Source of the DNA: Pisaster brevispinus
Taxonomy: Eukaryota > Echinodermata > Asteroidea > Forcipulatida > Asteriidae
Reading direction: 5' to 3'
NCBI GenBank assembly: GCA_023634235.1
Contig: JAMKCF010000020.1
Span: forward strand, 992,001 to 1,056,000
Length of the DNA: 64,000 bases
The position numbers and the translations under genes were made by a program. Under the pieces are notes generated by a model that saw nothing but the letters and a program-made list of their open reading frames with translations, was not told where the DNA came from and did not search any database. This document shows positions 1 to 10,996 of this stretch, in pieces. Position 1 is the first letter of the stretch, and the number at the start of each line of letters is the position of its first letter.

Positions 1-465
1 AGCCACCATTCAGGGCTCTCACCTCGTCGTGGATCCGTGTCTCTGACGATTTTCTAGGCGGGGCGAGCGGCCCCGGAATAGGGCTACAACCACCGGCAAA
101 TTAGCCCACGCGCCCAGGGCCGAGCAACAACAAAGGCAAGACATGTCCATCCGAAGAATGATTTGAAACAACACCCGAGCTCAGTTCGAGAATAACTCAT
201 GAACTAGAAATGCCAGAGAGACGAAATTTGTACCTGAGTGTGCCTTGAATATCACTGCACCCGAAAATTAGCCTTTTTGGGCCGATGTGCACCATCTTTG
301 TACCGGAAATGGCCTGCAGGCGGGGACACTCCGAAAGCGCTTCAAAAGCATCTTCAGTGGGATTTTTGTACACAGAGGGGGGAGCTGCACACACAAAGAG
401 AAGAAACGAAATAAATTACAATGAGGGTCAAATCACACCCATAACAAGATCGGATTTGCACAAGT

Positions 466-481
466 TTTCCACCACTGGAAA
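466..481. other. small inverted repeat at the monomer junction
   Basis: TTTCCA and TGGAAA are perfect 6-bp arms around the 4-nt loop CCAC. The motif recurs in each monomer about 70 bp before the GC-rich inverted repeat of the next one. Monomers near 25.1, 27.0 and 28.4 kb change the base just outside the arm (CAAATTTTCC for CAAGTTTTCC) but keep the arms. Function unknown. Confidence 0.7.
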
Positions 482-959
482 GCCACCATTCAGGGCTCTC
501 ACCTCGTCGTGGATCCGTGTCTCTGACGATTTTCTAGGCGGGGCGAGCGGCCCCGGAATAGGGCTACAACCACCGGCAAATTAGCCCACGCGCCGGGGCC
601 GAGCAACAACAAAGGCAAGACATGTCCATCCGAAGAATGATTTGAAACAACACCCGAGCTCAGTTCGAGAATAACTCATGAACTAGAAATGCCAGAGAGA
701 CGAAATTTGTACCTGAGTGTGCCTTGAATATCACTGCACCCGAAAATTAGCCTTTTTGGGCCGATGTGCACCGTCTTTGTACCGGAAATGGCCTGCAGGC
801 GGGGACACTCCGAAAGCGCTTCAAAATCATCTTCAGTGGGATTTTTGTACACAGAGGGGGGAGCTGCACACACAAAGAGAAGAAACGAAATAAATTACAA
901 TGAGGGTCAAATCACACCCATAACAAGATCGGATTTGCACAAGTTTTCCACCACTGGAA
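481..959. repeat. representative satellite monomer
   Basis: This is the second monomer and a good stand-in for the consensus. In plus-strand order it holds a splice-donor-like stretch (minus strand GAG|GTGAGA), a BamHI-type GGATCC, the 52-nt GC-rich inverted repeat, a SacI-type GAGCTC, a conserved CCTGCAGG, a run of six G residues, a purine-rich tract ending in an AT-rich AAATAAATTA, and the small TTTCCA/TGGAAA hairpin that spans the monomer boundary as numbered here. The GGATCC is lost in 24 or so monomers by a G-to-A change (TAGATCC), and CCTGCAGG is lost in a few (GTTTGCAGG, GCATGCAGG). No pol III A-box/B-box pair, no poly-T terminator and no recognisable snRNA start was found on either strand. 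Confidence 0.95.
549..600. other. two-tier GC-rich inverted repeat in every monomer
   Basis: GGCCCCGG at 549-556 is an exact reverse complement of CCGGGGCC at 593-600. Inside it GGGCTA (561-566) is an exact reverse complement of TAGCCC (582-587). The arms are separated by 4-nt and 5-nt internal loops and a 15-nt terminal loop, so 14 of 26 possible pairs form in two stacked helices. The element recurs every 479 bp across the array. A few monomers carry arm substitutions, for example near 30465, 32860, 34297 and 37172. I saw no compensating changes, so selection on an RNA fold is not shown. It could act as a DNA cruciform, an RNA hairpin or a replication barrier; the role is unknown. Confidence 0.85.
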
Positions 960-1460
960 AGCCACCATTCAGGGCTCTCACCTCGTCGTGGATCCGTGTC
1001 TCTGACGATTTTCTAGGCGGGGCGAGCGGCCCCGGAATAGGGCTACAACCACCGGCAAATTAGCCCACGCGCCGGGGCCGAGCAACAACAAAGGCAAGAC
1101 ATGTCCATCCGAAGAATGATTTGAAACAACACCCGAGCTCAGTTCGAGAATAACTCATGAACTAGAAATGCCAGAAAGACGAAATTTGTACCTGAGTGTG
1201 CCTTGAATATCACTGCACCCGAAAATTAGCCTTTTTGGGCCGATGTGCACCATCTTTGTACCGGAAATGGCCTGCAGGCGGGGACACTCCGAAAGCGCTT
1301 TAAAAGCATCTTCAGTGGGATTTTTGTACACAGAGGGGGGAGCTGCACACACAAAGAGAAGAAACGAAATAAATTACAATGAGGGTCAAATCACACCCAT
1401 AACAAGATCGGATTTGCACAAGTTTTCCACCACTGGAAAGCCACCATTCAGGGCTCTCAC

Positions 1461-1521
1461 CTCGTCGTGGATCCGTGTCTCTGACGATTTTCTAGGCGGG
1501 GCGAGCGGCCCCGGAATAGGG
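1461..1521 (-). other. candidate ancestral exon B (one copy shown; recurs each monomer)
   Basis: This lies 149 bp downstream of candidate exon A on the minus strand. It starts after GGTTGTAG and ends at GACGAG|GTGAGA, a strong 5' splice site match. Its 61 nt continue the open frame of exon A when joined (AG plus C gives serine) and read SPIPGPLAPPRKSSETRIHD plus a final glutamate, ending in phase 0. The frequent plus-strand TAG variant at this place is only His to Tyr in this frame. Near 19866 a variant creates a stop. The acceptor lacks a good pyrimidine tract and lies inside the GC-rich inverted repeat, which weakens the call. Because the next exon A enters in phase 1, successive monomers cannot be spliced together in frame. 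Confidence 0.22.
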
Positions 1522-1670
1522 CTACAACCACCGGCAAATTAGCCCACGCGCCGGGGCCGAGCAACAACAAAGGCAAGACATGTCCATCCGAAGAATGATT
1601 TGAAACAACACCCGAGCTCAGTTCGAGAATAACTCATGAACTAGAAATGCCAGAGAGACGAAATTTGTAC

Positions 1671-1821
1671 CTGAGTGTGCCTTGAATATCACTGCACCCG
1701 AAAATTAGCCTTTTTGGGCCGATGTGCACCATCTTTGTACCGGAAATGGCCTGCAGGCGGGGACACTCCGAAAGCGCTTCAAAAGCATCTTCAGTGGGAT
1801 TTTTGTACACAGAGGGGGGAG
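1671..1821 (-). other. candidate ancestral exon A (one copy shown; recurs each monomer)
   Basis: Read on the minus strand, a pyrimidine-rich stretch (TTTCGTTTCTTCTCTTTG) leads into TGTGTGCAG, a textbook 3' splice site. It is followed by 151 nt and then CAG|GTACAA, a fair 5' splice site. One frame is open through all 151 nt and reads VYKNPTEDAFEALSECPRLQ and then GTKMVHIGPKRLIFGCSDIQ. There is no start codon at the front of this frame, so the segment would be internal coding sequence, entering in phase 1 and leaving in phase 2. I do not recognise the protein. The frame is broken in about four monomers: a stop near 4199, G-run deletions near 19710 and 36472, and a 4-bp insertion near 51307. The donor GT becomes GC near 3105 and 4545. 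Most monomer-to-monomer differences here change an amino acid, which argues against current coding function. Confidence 0.3.
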
Positions 1822-4800
1822 CTGCACACACAAAGAGAAGAAACGAAATAAATTACAATGAGGGTCAAATCACACCCATAACAAGATCGGATTTGCACAA
1901 GTTTTCCACCACTGGAAAGCCACCATTCAGGGCTCTCACCTCGTCGTGGATCCGTGTCTCTGACGATTTTCTAGGCGGGGCGAGCGGCCCCGGAATAGGG
2001 CTACAACCACCGGCAAATTAGCCCACGCGCCGGGGCCGAGCAACAACAAAGGCAAGACATGTCCATCCGAAGAATGATTTGAAACAACACCCGAGCTCAG
2101 TTCGAGAATAACTCATGAACTAGAAATGCCAGAGAGACGAAATTTGTACCTGAGTGTGCCTTGAATATCACTGCACCCGAAAATTAGCCTTTTTGGGCCG
2201 ATGTGCACCATCTTTGTACCGGAAATGGCCTGCAGGCGGGGACACTCCGAAAGCGCTTCAAAAGCATCTTCAGTGGGATTTTTGTACACAGAGGGGGGAG
2301 CTGCACACACAAAGAGAAGAAACGAAATAAATTACAATGAGGGTCAAATCACACCCATAACAAGATCGGATTTGCACAAGTTTTCCACCACTGGAAAGCC
2401 ACCATTCAGGGCTCTCACCTCGTCGTAGATCCGTGTCTCTGACGATTTTCTAGGCGGGGCGAGCGGCCCCGGAATAGGGCTACAACCACCGGCAAATTAG
2501 CCCACGCGCCGGGGCCGAGCAACAACAAAGGCAAGACATGTCCATCCGAAGAATGATTTGAAACAACACCCGAGCTCAGTTCGAGAATAACTCATGAACT
2601 AGAAATGCCAGAGAGACGAAATTTGTACCTGAGTGTGCCTTGAATATCACTGCACCCGAAAATTAGCCTTTTTGGGCCGATGTGCACCATCTTTGTACCG
2701 GAAATGGCCTGCAGGCGGGGACACTCCGAAAGCGCTTCAAAAGCATCTTCAGTGGGATTTTTGTACACAGAGGGGGGAGCTGCACACACAAAGAGAAGAA
2801 ACGAAATAAATTACAATGAGGGTCAAATCACACCCATAACAAGATCGGATTTGCACAAGTTTTCCACCACTGGAAAGCCACCATTCAGGGCTCTCACCTC
2901 GTCGTAGATCCGTGTCTCTGACGATTTTCTAGGCGGGGCGAGCGGCCCCGGAATAGGGCTACAACCACCGGCAAATTAGCCCACGCGCCGGGGCCGAGCA
3001 ACAACAAAGGCAAGACATGTCCATCCGAAGAATGATTTGAAACAACACCCGAGCTCAGTTCGAGAATAACTCATGAACTAGAAATGCCAGAGAGACGAAA
3101 TTTGTGCCTGAGTGTGCCTTGAATATCACTGCACCCGAAAATTAGCCTTTTTGGGCCGATGTGCACCATCTTTGTACCGGAAATGGCCTGCAGGCGGGGA
3201 CACTCCGAAAGCGCTTCAAAAGCATCTTCAGTGGGATTTTTGTACACAGAGGGGGGAGCTGCACACACAAAGAGAAGAAACGAAATAAATTACAATGAGG
3301 GTCAAATCACACCCATAACAAGATCGGATTTGCACAAGTTTTCCACCACTGGAAAGCCACCATTCAGGGCTCTCACCTCGTCGTAGATCCGTGTCTCTGA
3401 CGATTTTCTAGGCGGGGCGAGCGGCCCCGGAATAGGGCTACAACCACCGGCAAATTAGCCCACGCGCCGGGGCCGAGCAACAACAAAGGCAAGACATGTC
3501 CATCCGAAGAATGATTTGAAACAACACCCGAGCTCAGTCCGAGAATAACTCATGAACTAGAAATGCCAGAGAGACGAAATTTGTACCTGAGTGTGCCTTG
3601 AATATCACTGCACCCGAAAATTAGCCTTTTTGGGCCGATGTGCACCATCTTTGTACCGGAAATGGCCTGCAGGCGGGGACACTCCGAAAGCGCTTCAAAA
3701 GCATCTTCAGTGGGATTTTTGTACACAGAGGGGGGAGCTGCACACACAAAGAGAAGAAACGAAATAAATTACAATGAGGGTCAAATCACACCCATAACAA
3801 GATCGGATTTGCACAAGTTTTCCACCACTGGAAAGCCACCATTCAGGGCTCTCACCTCGTCGTGGATCCGTGTCTCTGACGATTTTCTAGGCGGGGCGAG
3901 CGGCCCCGGAATAGGGCTACAACCACCGGCAAATTAGCCCACGCGCCGGGGCCGAGCAACAACAAAGGCAAGACATGTCCATCCGAAGAATGATTTGAAA
4001 CAACACCCGAGCTCAGTTCGAGAATAACTCATGAACTAGAAATGCCAGAGAGACGAAATTTGTACCTGAGTGTGCCTTGAATATCACTGCACGCGAAAAT
4101 TAGCCTTTTTGGGCCGATGTGCACCATCTTTGTACCGGAAATGGCCTGCAGGCGGGGACACTCCGAAAGCGCTTCAAAAGCATCTTCAGTGGGATTTTTT
4201 TACACAGAGGGGGGAGCTGCACACACAAAGAGAAGAAACGAAATAAATTACAATGAGGGTCAAATCACACCCATAACAAGATCGGATTTGCACAAGTTTT
4301 CCACCACTGGAAAGCCACCATTCAGGGCTCTCACCTCGTCGTGGATCCGTGTCTCTGACGATTTTCTAGGCGGGGCGAGCGGCCCCGGAATAGGGCTACA
4401 ACCACCGGCAAATTAGCCCACGCGCCGGGGCCGAGCAACAACAAAGGCAAGACATGTCCATCCGAAGAATGATTTGAAACAACACCCGAGCTCAGTTCGA
4501 GAATAACTCATGAACTAGAAATGCCAGAGAGACGAAATTTGTGCCTGAGTGTGCCTTGAATATCACTGCACCCGAAAATTAGCCTTTTTGGGCCGATGTG
4601 CACCATCTTTGTACCGGAAATGGCCTGCAGGCGGGGACACTCCGAAAGCGCTTCAAAAGCATCTTCAGTGGGATTTTTGTACACAGAGGGGGGAGCTGCA
4701 CACACAAAGAGAAGAAACGAAATAAATTACAATGAGGGTCAAATCACACCCATAACAAGATCGGATTTGCACAAGTTTTCCACCACTGGAAAGCCACCAT

Positions 4801-5916
4801 TCAGGGCTCTCACCTCGTCGTAGATCCGTGTCTCTGACGATTTTCTAGGCGGGGCGAGCGGCCCCGGAATAGGGCTACAACCACCGGCAAATTAGCCCAC
4901 GCGCCGGGGCCGAGCAACAACAAAGGCAAGACATGTCCATCCGAAGAATGATTTGAAACAACACCCGAGCTCAGTCCGAGAATAACTCATGAACTAGAAA
5001 TGCCAGAGAGACGAAATTTGTACCTGAGTGTGCCTTGAATATCACTGCACCCGAAAATTAGCCTTTTTGGGCCGATGTGCACCATCTTTGTACCGGAAAT
5101 GGCCTGCAGGCGGGGACACTCCGAAAGCGCTTCAAAAGCATCTTCAGTGGGATTTTTGTACACAGAGGGGGGAGCTGCACACACAAAGAGAAGAAACGAA
5201 ATAAATTACAATGAGGGTCAAATCACACCCATAACAAGATCGGATTTGCACAAGTTTTCCACCACTGGAAAGCCACCATTCAGGGCTCTCACCTCGTCGT
5301 GGATCCGTGTCTCTGACGATTTTCTAGGCGGGGCGAGCGGCCCCGGAATAGGGCTACAACCACCGGCAAATTAGCCCACGCGCCGGGGCCGAGCAACAAC
5401 AAAGGCAAGACATGTCCATCCGAAGAATGATTTGAAACAACACCCGAGCTCAGTTCGAGAATAACTCATGAACTAGAAATGCCAGAGAGACGAAATTTGT
5501 ACCTGAGTGTGCCTTGAATATCACTGCACCCGAAAATTAGCCTTTTTGGGCCGATGTGCACCATCTTTGTACCGGAAATGGCCTGCAGGCGGGGACACTC
5601 CGAAAGCGCTTCAAAAGCATCTTCAGTGGGATTTTTGTACACAGAGGGGGGAGCTGCACACACAAAGAGAAGAAACGAAATAAATTACAATGAGGGTCAA
5701 ATCACACCCATAACAAGATCGGATTTGCACAAGTTTTCCACCACTGGAAAGCCACCATTCAGGGCTCTCACCTCGTCGTGGATCCGTGTCTCTGACGATT
5801 TTCTAGGCGGGGCGAGCGGCCCCGGAATAGGGCTACAACCACCGGCAAATTAGCCCACGCGCCGGGGCCGAGCAACAACAAAGGCAAGACATGTCCATCC
5901 GAAGAATGATTTGAAA

Positions 5917-6090
5917 CAACACCCGAGCTCAGTTCGAGAATAACTCATGAACTAGAAATGCCAGAGAGACGAAATTTGTACCTGAGTGTGCCTTGAATAT
6001 CACTGCACCCGAAAATTAGCCTTTTTGGGCCGATGTGCACCTTCTTTGTACCGGAAATGGCCTGCAGGCGGGGACACTCCGAAAGCGCTT
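5917..6090. repeat. truncated 174-bp satellite monomer
   Basis: The regular 479-bp spacing is broken once. Sequence runs from CAACACCCGAG to GCGCTT and then jumps directly back to CAACACCCGAG at 6091, so 305 bp of one monomer are missing. The break falls at a shared CAA (CTTCAA in one place, CAACACC in the other), which fits microhomology-mediated deletion. This copy also has a private change (CACCTTCTTT for CACCATCTTT). Confidence 0.92.
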
Positions 6091-9000
6091 CAACACCCGA
6101 GCTCAGTCCGAGAATAACTCATGAACTAGAAATGCCAGAGAGACGAAATTTGTACCTGAGTGTGCCTTGAATATCACTGCACCCGAAAATTAGCCTTTTT
6201 GGGCCGATGTGCACCATCTTTGTACCGGAAATGGCCTGCAGGCGGGGACACTCCGAAAGCGCTTCAAAAGCATCTTCAGTGGGATTTTTGTACACAGAGG
6301 GGGGAGCTGCACACACAAAGAGAGGAAACGAAATAAATTACAATGAGGGTCAAATCACACCCATAACAAGATCGGATTTGCACAAGTTTTCCACCACTGG
6401 AAAGCCACCATTCAGGGCTCTCACCTCGTCGTGGATCCGTGTCTCTGACGATTTTCTAGGCGGGGCGAGCGGCCCCGGAATAGGGCTACAACCACCGGCA
6501 AATTAGCCCACGCGCCGGGGCCGAGCAACAACAAAGGCAAGACATGTCCATCCGAAGAATGATTTGAAACAACACCCGAGCTCAGTTCGAGAATATTTCA
6601 TGAACTAGAAATGCCAGAGAGACGAAATTTGTACCTGAGTGTGCCTTGAATATCACTGCACCCGAAAATTAGCCTTTTTGGGCCGATGTGCACCATCTTT
6701 GTACCGGAAATGGCCTGCAGGCGGGGACACCCCGAAAGCGCTTCAAAAGCATCTTCAGTGGGATTTTTGTACACAGAGGGGGGAGCTGCACACACAAAGA
6801 GAAGAAACGAAATAAATTACAATGAGGGTCAAATCACACCCATAACAAGATCGGATTTGCACAAGTTTTCCACCACTGGAAAGCCACCATTCAGGGCTCT
6901 CACCTCGTTGTGGATCCGTGTCTCTGACGATTTTCTAGGCGGGGCGAGCGGCCCCGGAATAGGGCTACAACCACCGGCAAATTAGCCCACGCGCCGGGGC
7001 CGAGCAACAACAAAGGCAAGACATGTCCATCCGAAGAATGATTTGAAACAACACCCGAGCTCAGTTCGAGAATAACTCATGAACTAGAAATGCCAGAGAG
7101 ACGAAATTTGTACCTGAGTGTGCCTTGAATATCACTGCACCCGAAAATTAGCCTTTTTGGGCCGATGTGCACCATCTTTGTACCGGAAATGGCCTGCAGG
7201 CGGGGACACTCCGAAAGCGCTTCAAAAGCATCTTCAGTGGGATTTTTGTACACAGAGGGGGGAGCTGCACACACAAAGAGAAGAAACGAAATAAATTACA
7301 ATGAGGGTCAAATCACACCCATAACAAGATCGGATTTGCACAAGTTTTCCACCACTGGAAAGCCACCATTCAGGGCTCTCACCTCGTCGTGGATCCGTGT
7401 CTCTGACGATTTTCTAGGCGGGGCGAGCGGCCCCGGAATAGGGCTACAACCACCGGCAAATTAGCCCACGCGCCGGGGCCGAGCAACAACAAAGGCAAGA
7501 CATGTCCATCCGAAGAATGATTTGAAACAACACCCGAGCTCAGTTCGAGAATAACTCATGAACTAGAAATGCCAGAGAGACGAAATTTGTACCTGAGTGT
7601 GCCTTGAATATCACTGCACCCGAAAATTAGCCTTTTTGGGCCGATGTGCACCATCTTTGTACCGGAAATGGCCTGCAGGCGGGGACACTCCGAAAGCGCT
7701 TCAAAAGCATCTTCAGTGGGATTTTTGTACACAGAGGGGGGAGCTGCACACACAAAGAGAAGAAACGAAATAAATTACAATGAGGGTCAAATCACACCCA
7801 TAACAAGATCGGATTTGCACAAGTTTTCCACCACTGGAAAGCCACCATTCAGGGCTCTCACCTCGTCGTGGATCCGTGTCTCTGACGATTTTCTAGGCGG
7901 GGCGAGCGGCCCCGGAATAGGGCTATAACCACCGGCAAATTAGCCCACGCGCCGGGGCCGAGCAACAACAAAGGCAAGACATGTCCATCCGAAGAATGAT
8001 TTGAAACAACACCCGAGCTCAGTTCGAGAATAACTCATGAACTAGAAATGCCAGAGAGACGAAATTTGTACCTGAGTGTGCCTTGAATATCACTGCACCC
8101 GAAAATTAGCCTTTTTGGGCCGATGTGCACCATCTTTGTACCGGAAATGGCCTGCAGGCGGGGACACTCCGAAAGCGCTTCAAAAGCATCTTCAGTGGGA
8201 TTTTTGTACACAGAGGGGGGAGCTGCACACACAAAGAGAAGAAACGAAATAAATTACAATGAGGGTCAAATCACACCCATAACAAGATCGGATTTGCACA
8301 AGTTTTCCACCACTGGAAAGCCACCATTCAGGGCTCTCACCTCGTCGTGGATCCGTGTCTCTGACGATTTTCTAGGCGGGGCGAGCGGCCCCGGAATAGG
8401 GCTACAACCACCGGCAAATTAGCCCACGCGCCGGGGCCGAGCAACAACAAAGGCAAGACATGTCCATCCGAAGAATGATTTGAAACAACACCCGAGCTCA
8501 GTTCGAGAATAACTCATGAACTAGAAATGCCAGAGAGACGAAATTTGTACCAGAGTGTGCCTTGAATATCACTGCACCCGAAAATTAGCCTTTTTGGGCC
8601 GATGTGCACCATCTTTGTACCGGAAATGGTTTGCAGGCGGGGACACTCCGAAAGCGCTTCAAAAGCATCTTCAGTGGAATTTTTGTACACAGAGGGGGGA
8701 GCTGCACACACAAAGAGAAGAAACGAAATAAATTACAATGAGGGTCAAATCACACCCATAACAAGATCGGATTTGCACAAGTTTTCCACCACTGGAAAGC
8801 CACCATTCAGGGCTCTCACCTCGTCGTGGATCCGTGTCTCTGACGATTTTCTAGGCGGGGCGAGCGGCCCCGGAATAGGGCTACAACCACCGGCAAATTA
8901 GCCCACGCGCCGGGGCCGAGCAACAACAAAGGCAAGACATGTCCATCCGAAGAATGATTTGAAACAACACCCGAGCTCAGTTCGAGAATAACTCATGAAC

Positions 9001-10996
9001 TAGAAATGCCAGAGAGACGAAATTTGTACCTGAGTGTGCCTTGAATATCACTGCACCCGAAAATTAGCCTTTTTGGGCCGATGTGCACCATCTTTGTACC
9101 GGAAATGGCCTGCAGGCGGGGACACTCCGAAAGCGCTTCAAAAGCATCATCAGTGGGATTTTTGTACACAGAGGGGGGAGCTGCACACACAAAGAGAAGA
9201 AACGAAATAAATTACAATGAGGGTCAAATCACACCCATAACAAGATCGGATTTGCACAAGTTTTCCACCACTGGAAAGCCACCATTCAGGGCTCTCACCT
9301 CGTCGTGGATCCGTGTCTCTGACGATTTTCTAGGCGGGGCGAGCGGCCCCGGAATAGGGCTACAACCACCGGCAAATTAGCCCACGCGCCGGGGCCGAGC
9401 AACAACAAAGGCAAGACATGTCCATCCGAAGAATGATTTGAAACAACACCCGAGCTCAGTTCGAGAATAACTCATGAACTAGAAATGCCAGAGAGACGAA
9501 ATTTGTACCTGAGTGTGCCTTGAATATCACTGCACCCGAAAATTAGCCTTTTTGGGCCGATGTGCACCATCTTTGTACCGGAAATGGCCTGCAGGCGGGG
9601 ACACTCCGAAAGCGCTTCAAAAGCATCTTCAGTGGGATTTTTGTACACAGAGGGGGGAGCTGCACACACAAAGAGAAGAAACGAAATAAATTACAATGAG
9701 GGTCAAATCACACCCATAACAAGATCGGATTTGCACAAGTTTTCCACCACTGGAAAGCCACCATTCAGGGCTCTCACCTCGTCGTGGATCCGTGTCTCTG
9801 ACGATTTTCTAGGCGGGGCGAGCGGCCCCGGAATAGGGCTACAACCACCGGCAAATTAGCCCACGCGCCGGGGCCGAGCAACAACAAAGGCAAGACATGT
9901 CCATCCGAAGAATGATTTGAAACAACACCCGAGCTCAGTTCGAGAATAACTCATGAACTAGAAATGCCAGAGAGACGAAATTTGTACCTGAGTGTGCCTT
10001 GAATATCACTGCACCCGAAAATTAGCCTTTTTGGGCCGATGTGCACCATCTTTGTACCGGAAATGGCCTGCAGGCGGGGACACTCCGAAAGCGCTTCAAA
10101 AGCATCTTCAGTGGGATTTTTGTACACAGAGGGGGGAGCTGCACACACAAAGAGAAGAAACGAAATAAATTACAATGAGGGTCAAATCACACCCATAACA
10201 AGATCGGATTTGCACAAGTTTTCCACCACTGGAAAGCCACCATTCAGGGCTCTCACCTCGTCGTGGATCCGTGTCTCTGACGATTTTCTAGGCGGGGCGA
10301 GCGGCCCCGGAATAGGGCTACAACCACCGGCAAATTAGCCCACGCGCCGGGGCCGAGCAACAACAAAGGCAAGACATGTCCATCCGAAGAATGATTTGAA
10401 ACAACACCCGAGCTCAGTTCGAGAATAACTCATGAACTAGAAATGCCAGAGAGACGAAATTTGTACCTGAGTGTGCCTTGAATATCACTGCACCCGAAAA
10501 TTAGCCTTTTTGGGCCGATGTGCACCATCTTTGTACCGGAAATGGCCTGCAGGCGGGGACACTCCGAAAGCGCTTCAAAAGCATCTTCAGTGGGATTTTT
10601 GTACACAGAGGGGGGAGCTGCACACACAAAGAGAAGAAACGAAATAAATTACAATGAGGGTCAAATCACACCCATAACAAGATCGGATTTGCACAAGTTT
10701 TCCACCACTGGAAAGCCACCATTCAGGGCTCTCACCTCGTCGTGGATCCGTGTCTCTGACGATTTTCTAGGCGGGGCGAGCGGCCCCGGAATAGGGCTAC
10801 AACCACCGGCAAATTAGCCCACGCGCCGGGGCCGAGCAACAACAAAGGCAAGACATGTCCATCCGAAGAATGATTTGAAACAACACCCGAGCTCAGTTCG
10901 AGAATAACTCATGAACTAGAAATGCCAGAGAGACGAAATTTGTACCTGAGTGTGCCTTGAATATCACTGCACCCGAAAATTAGCCTTTTTGGGCCG

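Noticed and set aside
481..959. Monomer as a 5S rRNA, snRNA, 7SL or spliced-leader RNA gene
   Set aside because: A unit near 480 bp in tandem is typical of 5S clusters, but no 5S, U1, U2, U4, U5, U6 or 7SL core, no A/B or C box arrangement and no Sm-site plus 3' hairpin was found on either strand.
481..959. Self-cleaving hammerhead ribozyme in the satellite
   Set aside because: Tandem satellites often hold one, and CTGACGA (plus) and CTGAAGA (minus) match the first core box, but neither is followed by a stem and GAAA in the right place. A near match CTCATGA...GAAA lacks the invariant G and stem II.
481..959. CENP-B box
   Set aside because: No stretch of the monomer fits TTCG-N4-A-N2-CGGG on either strand.
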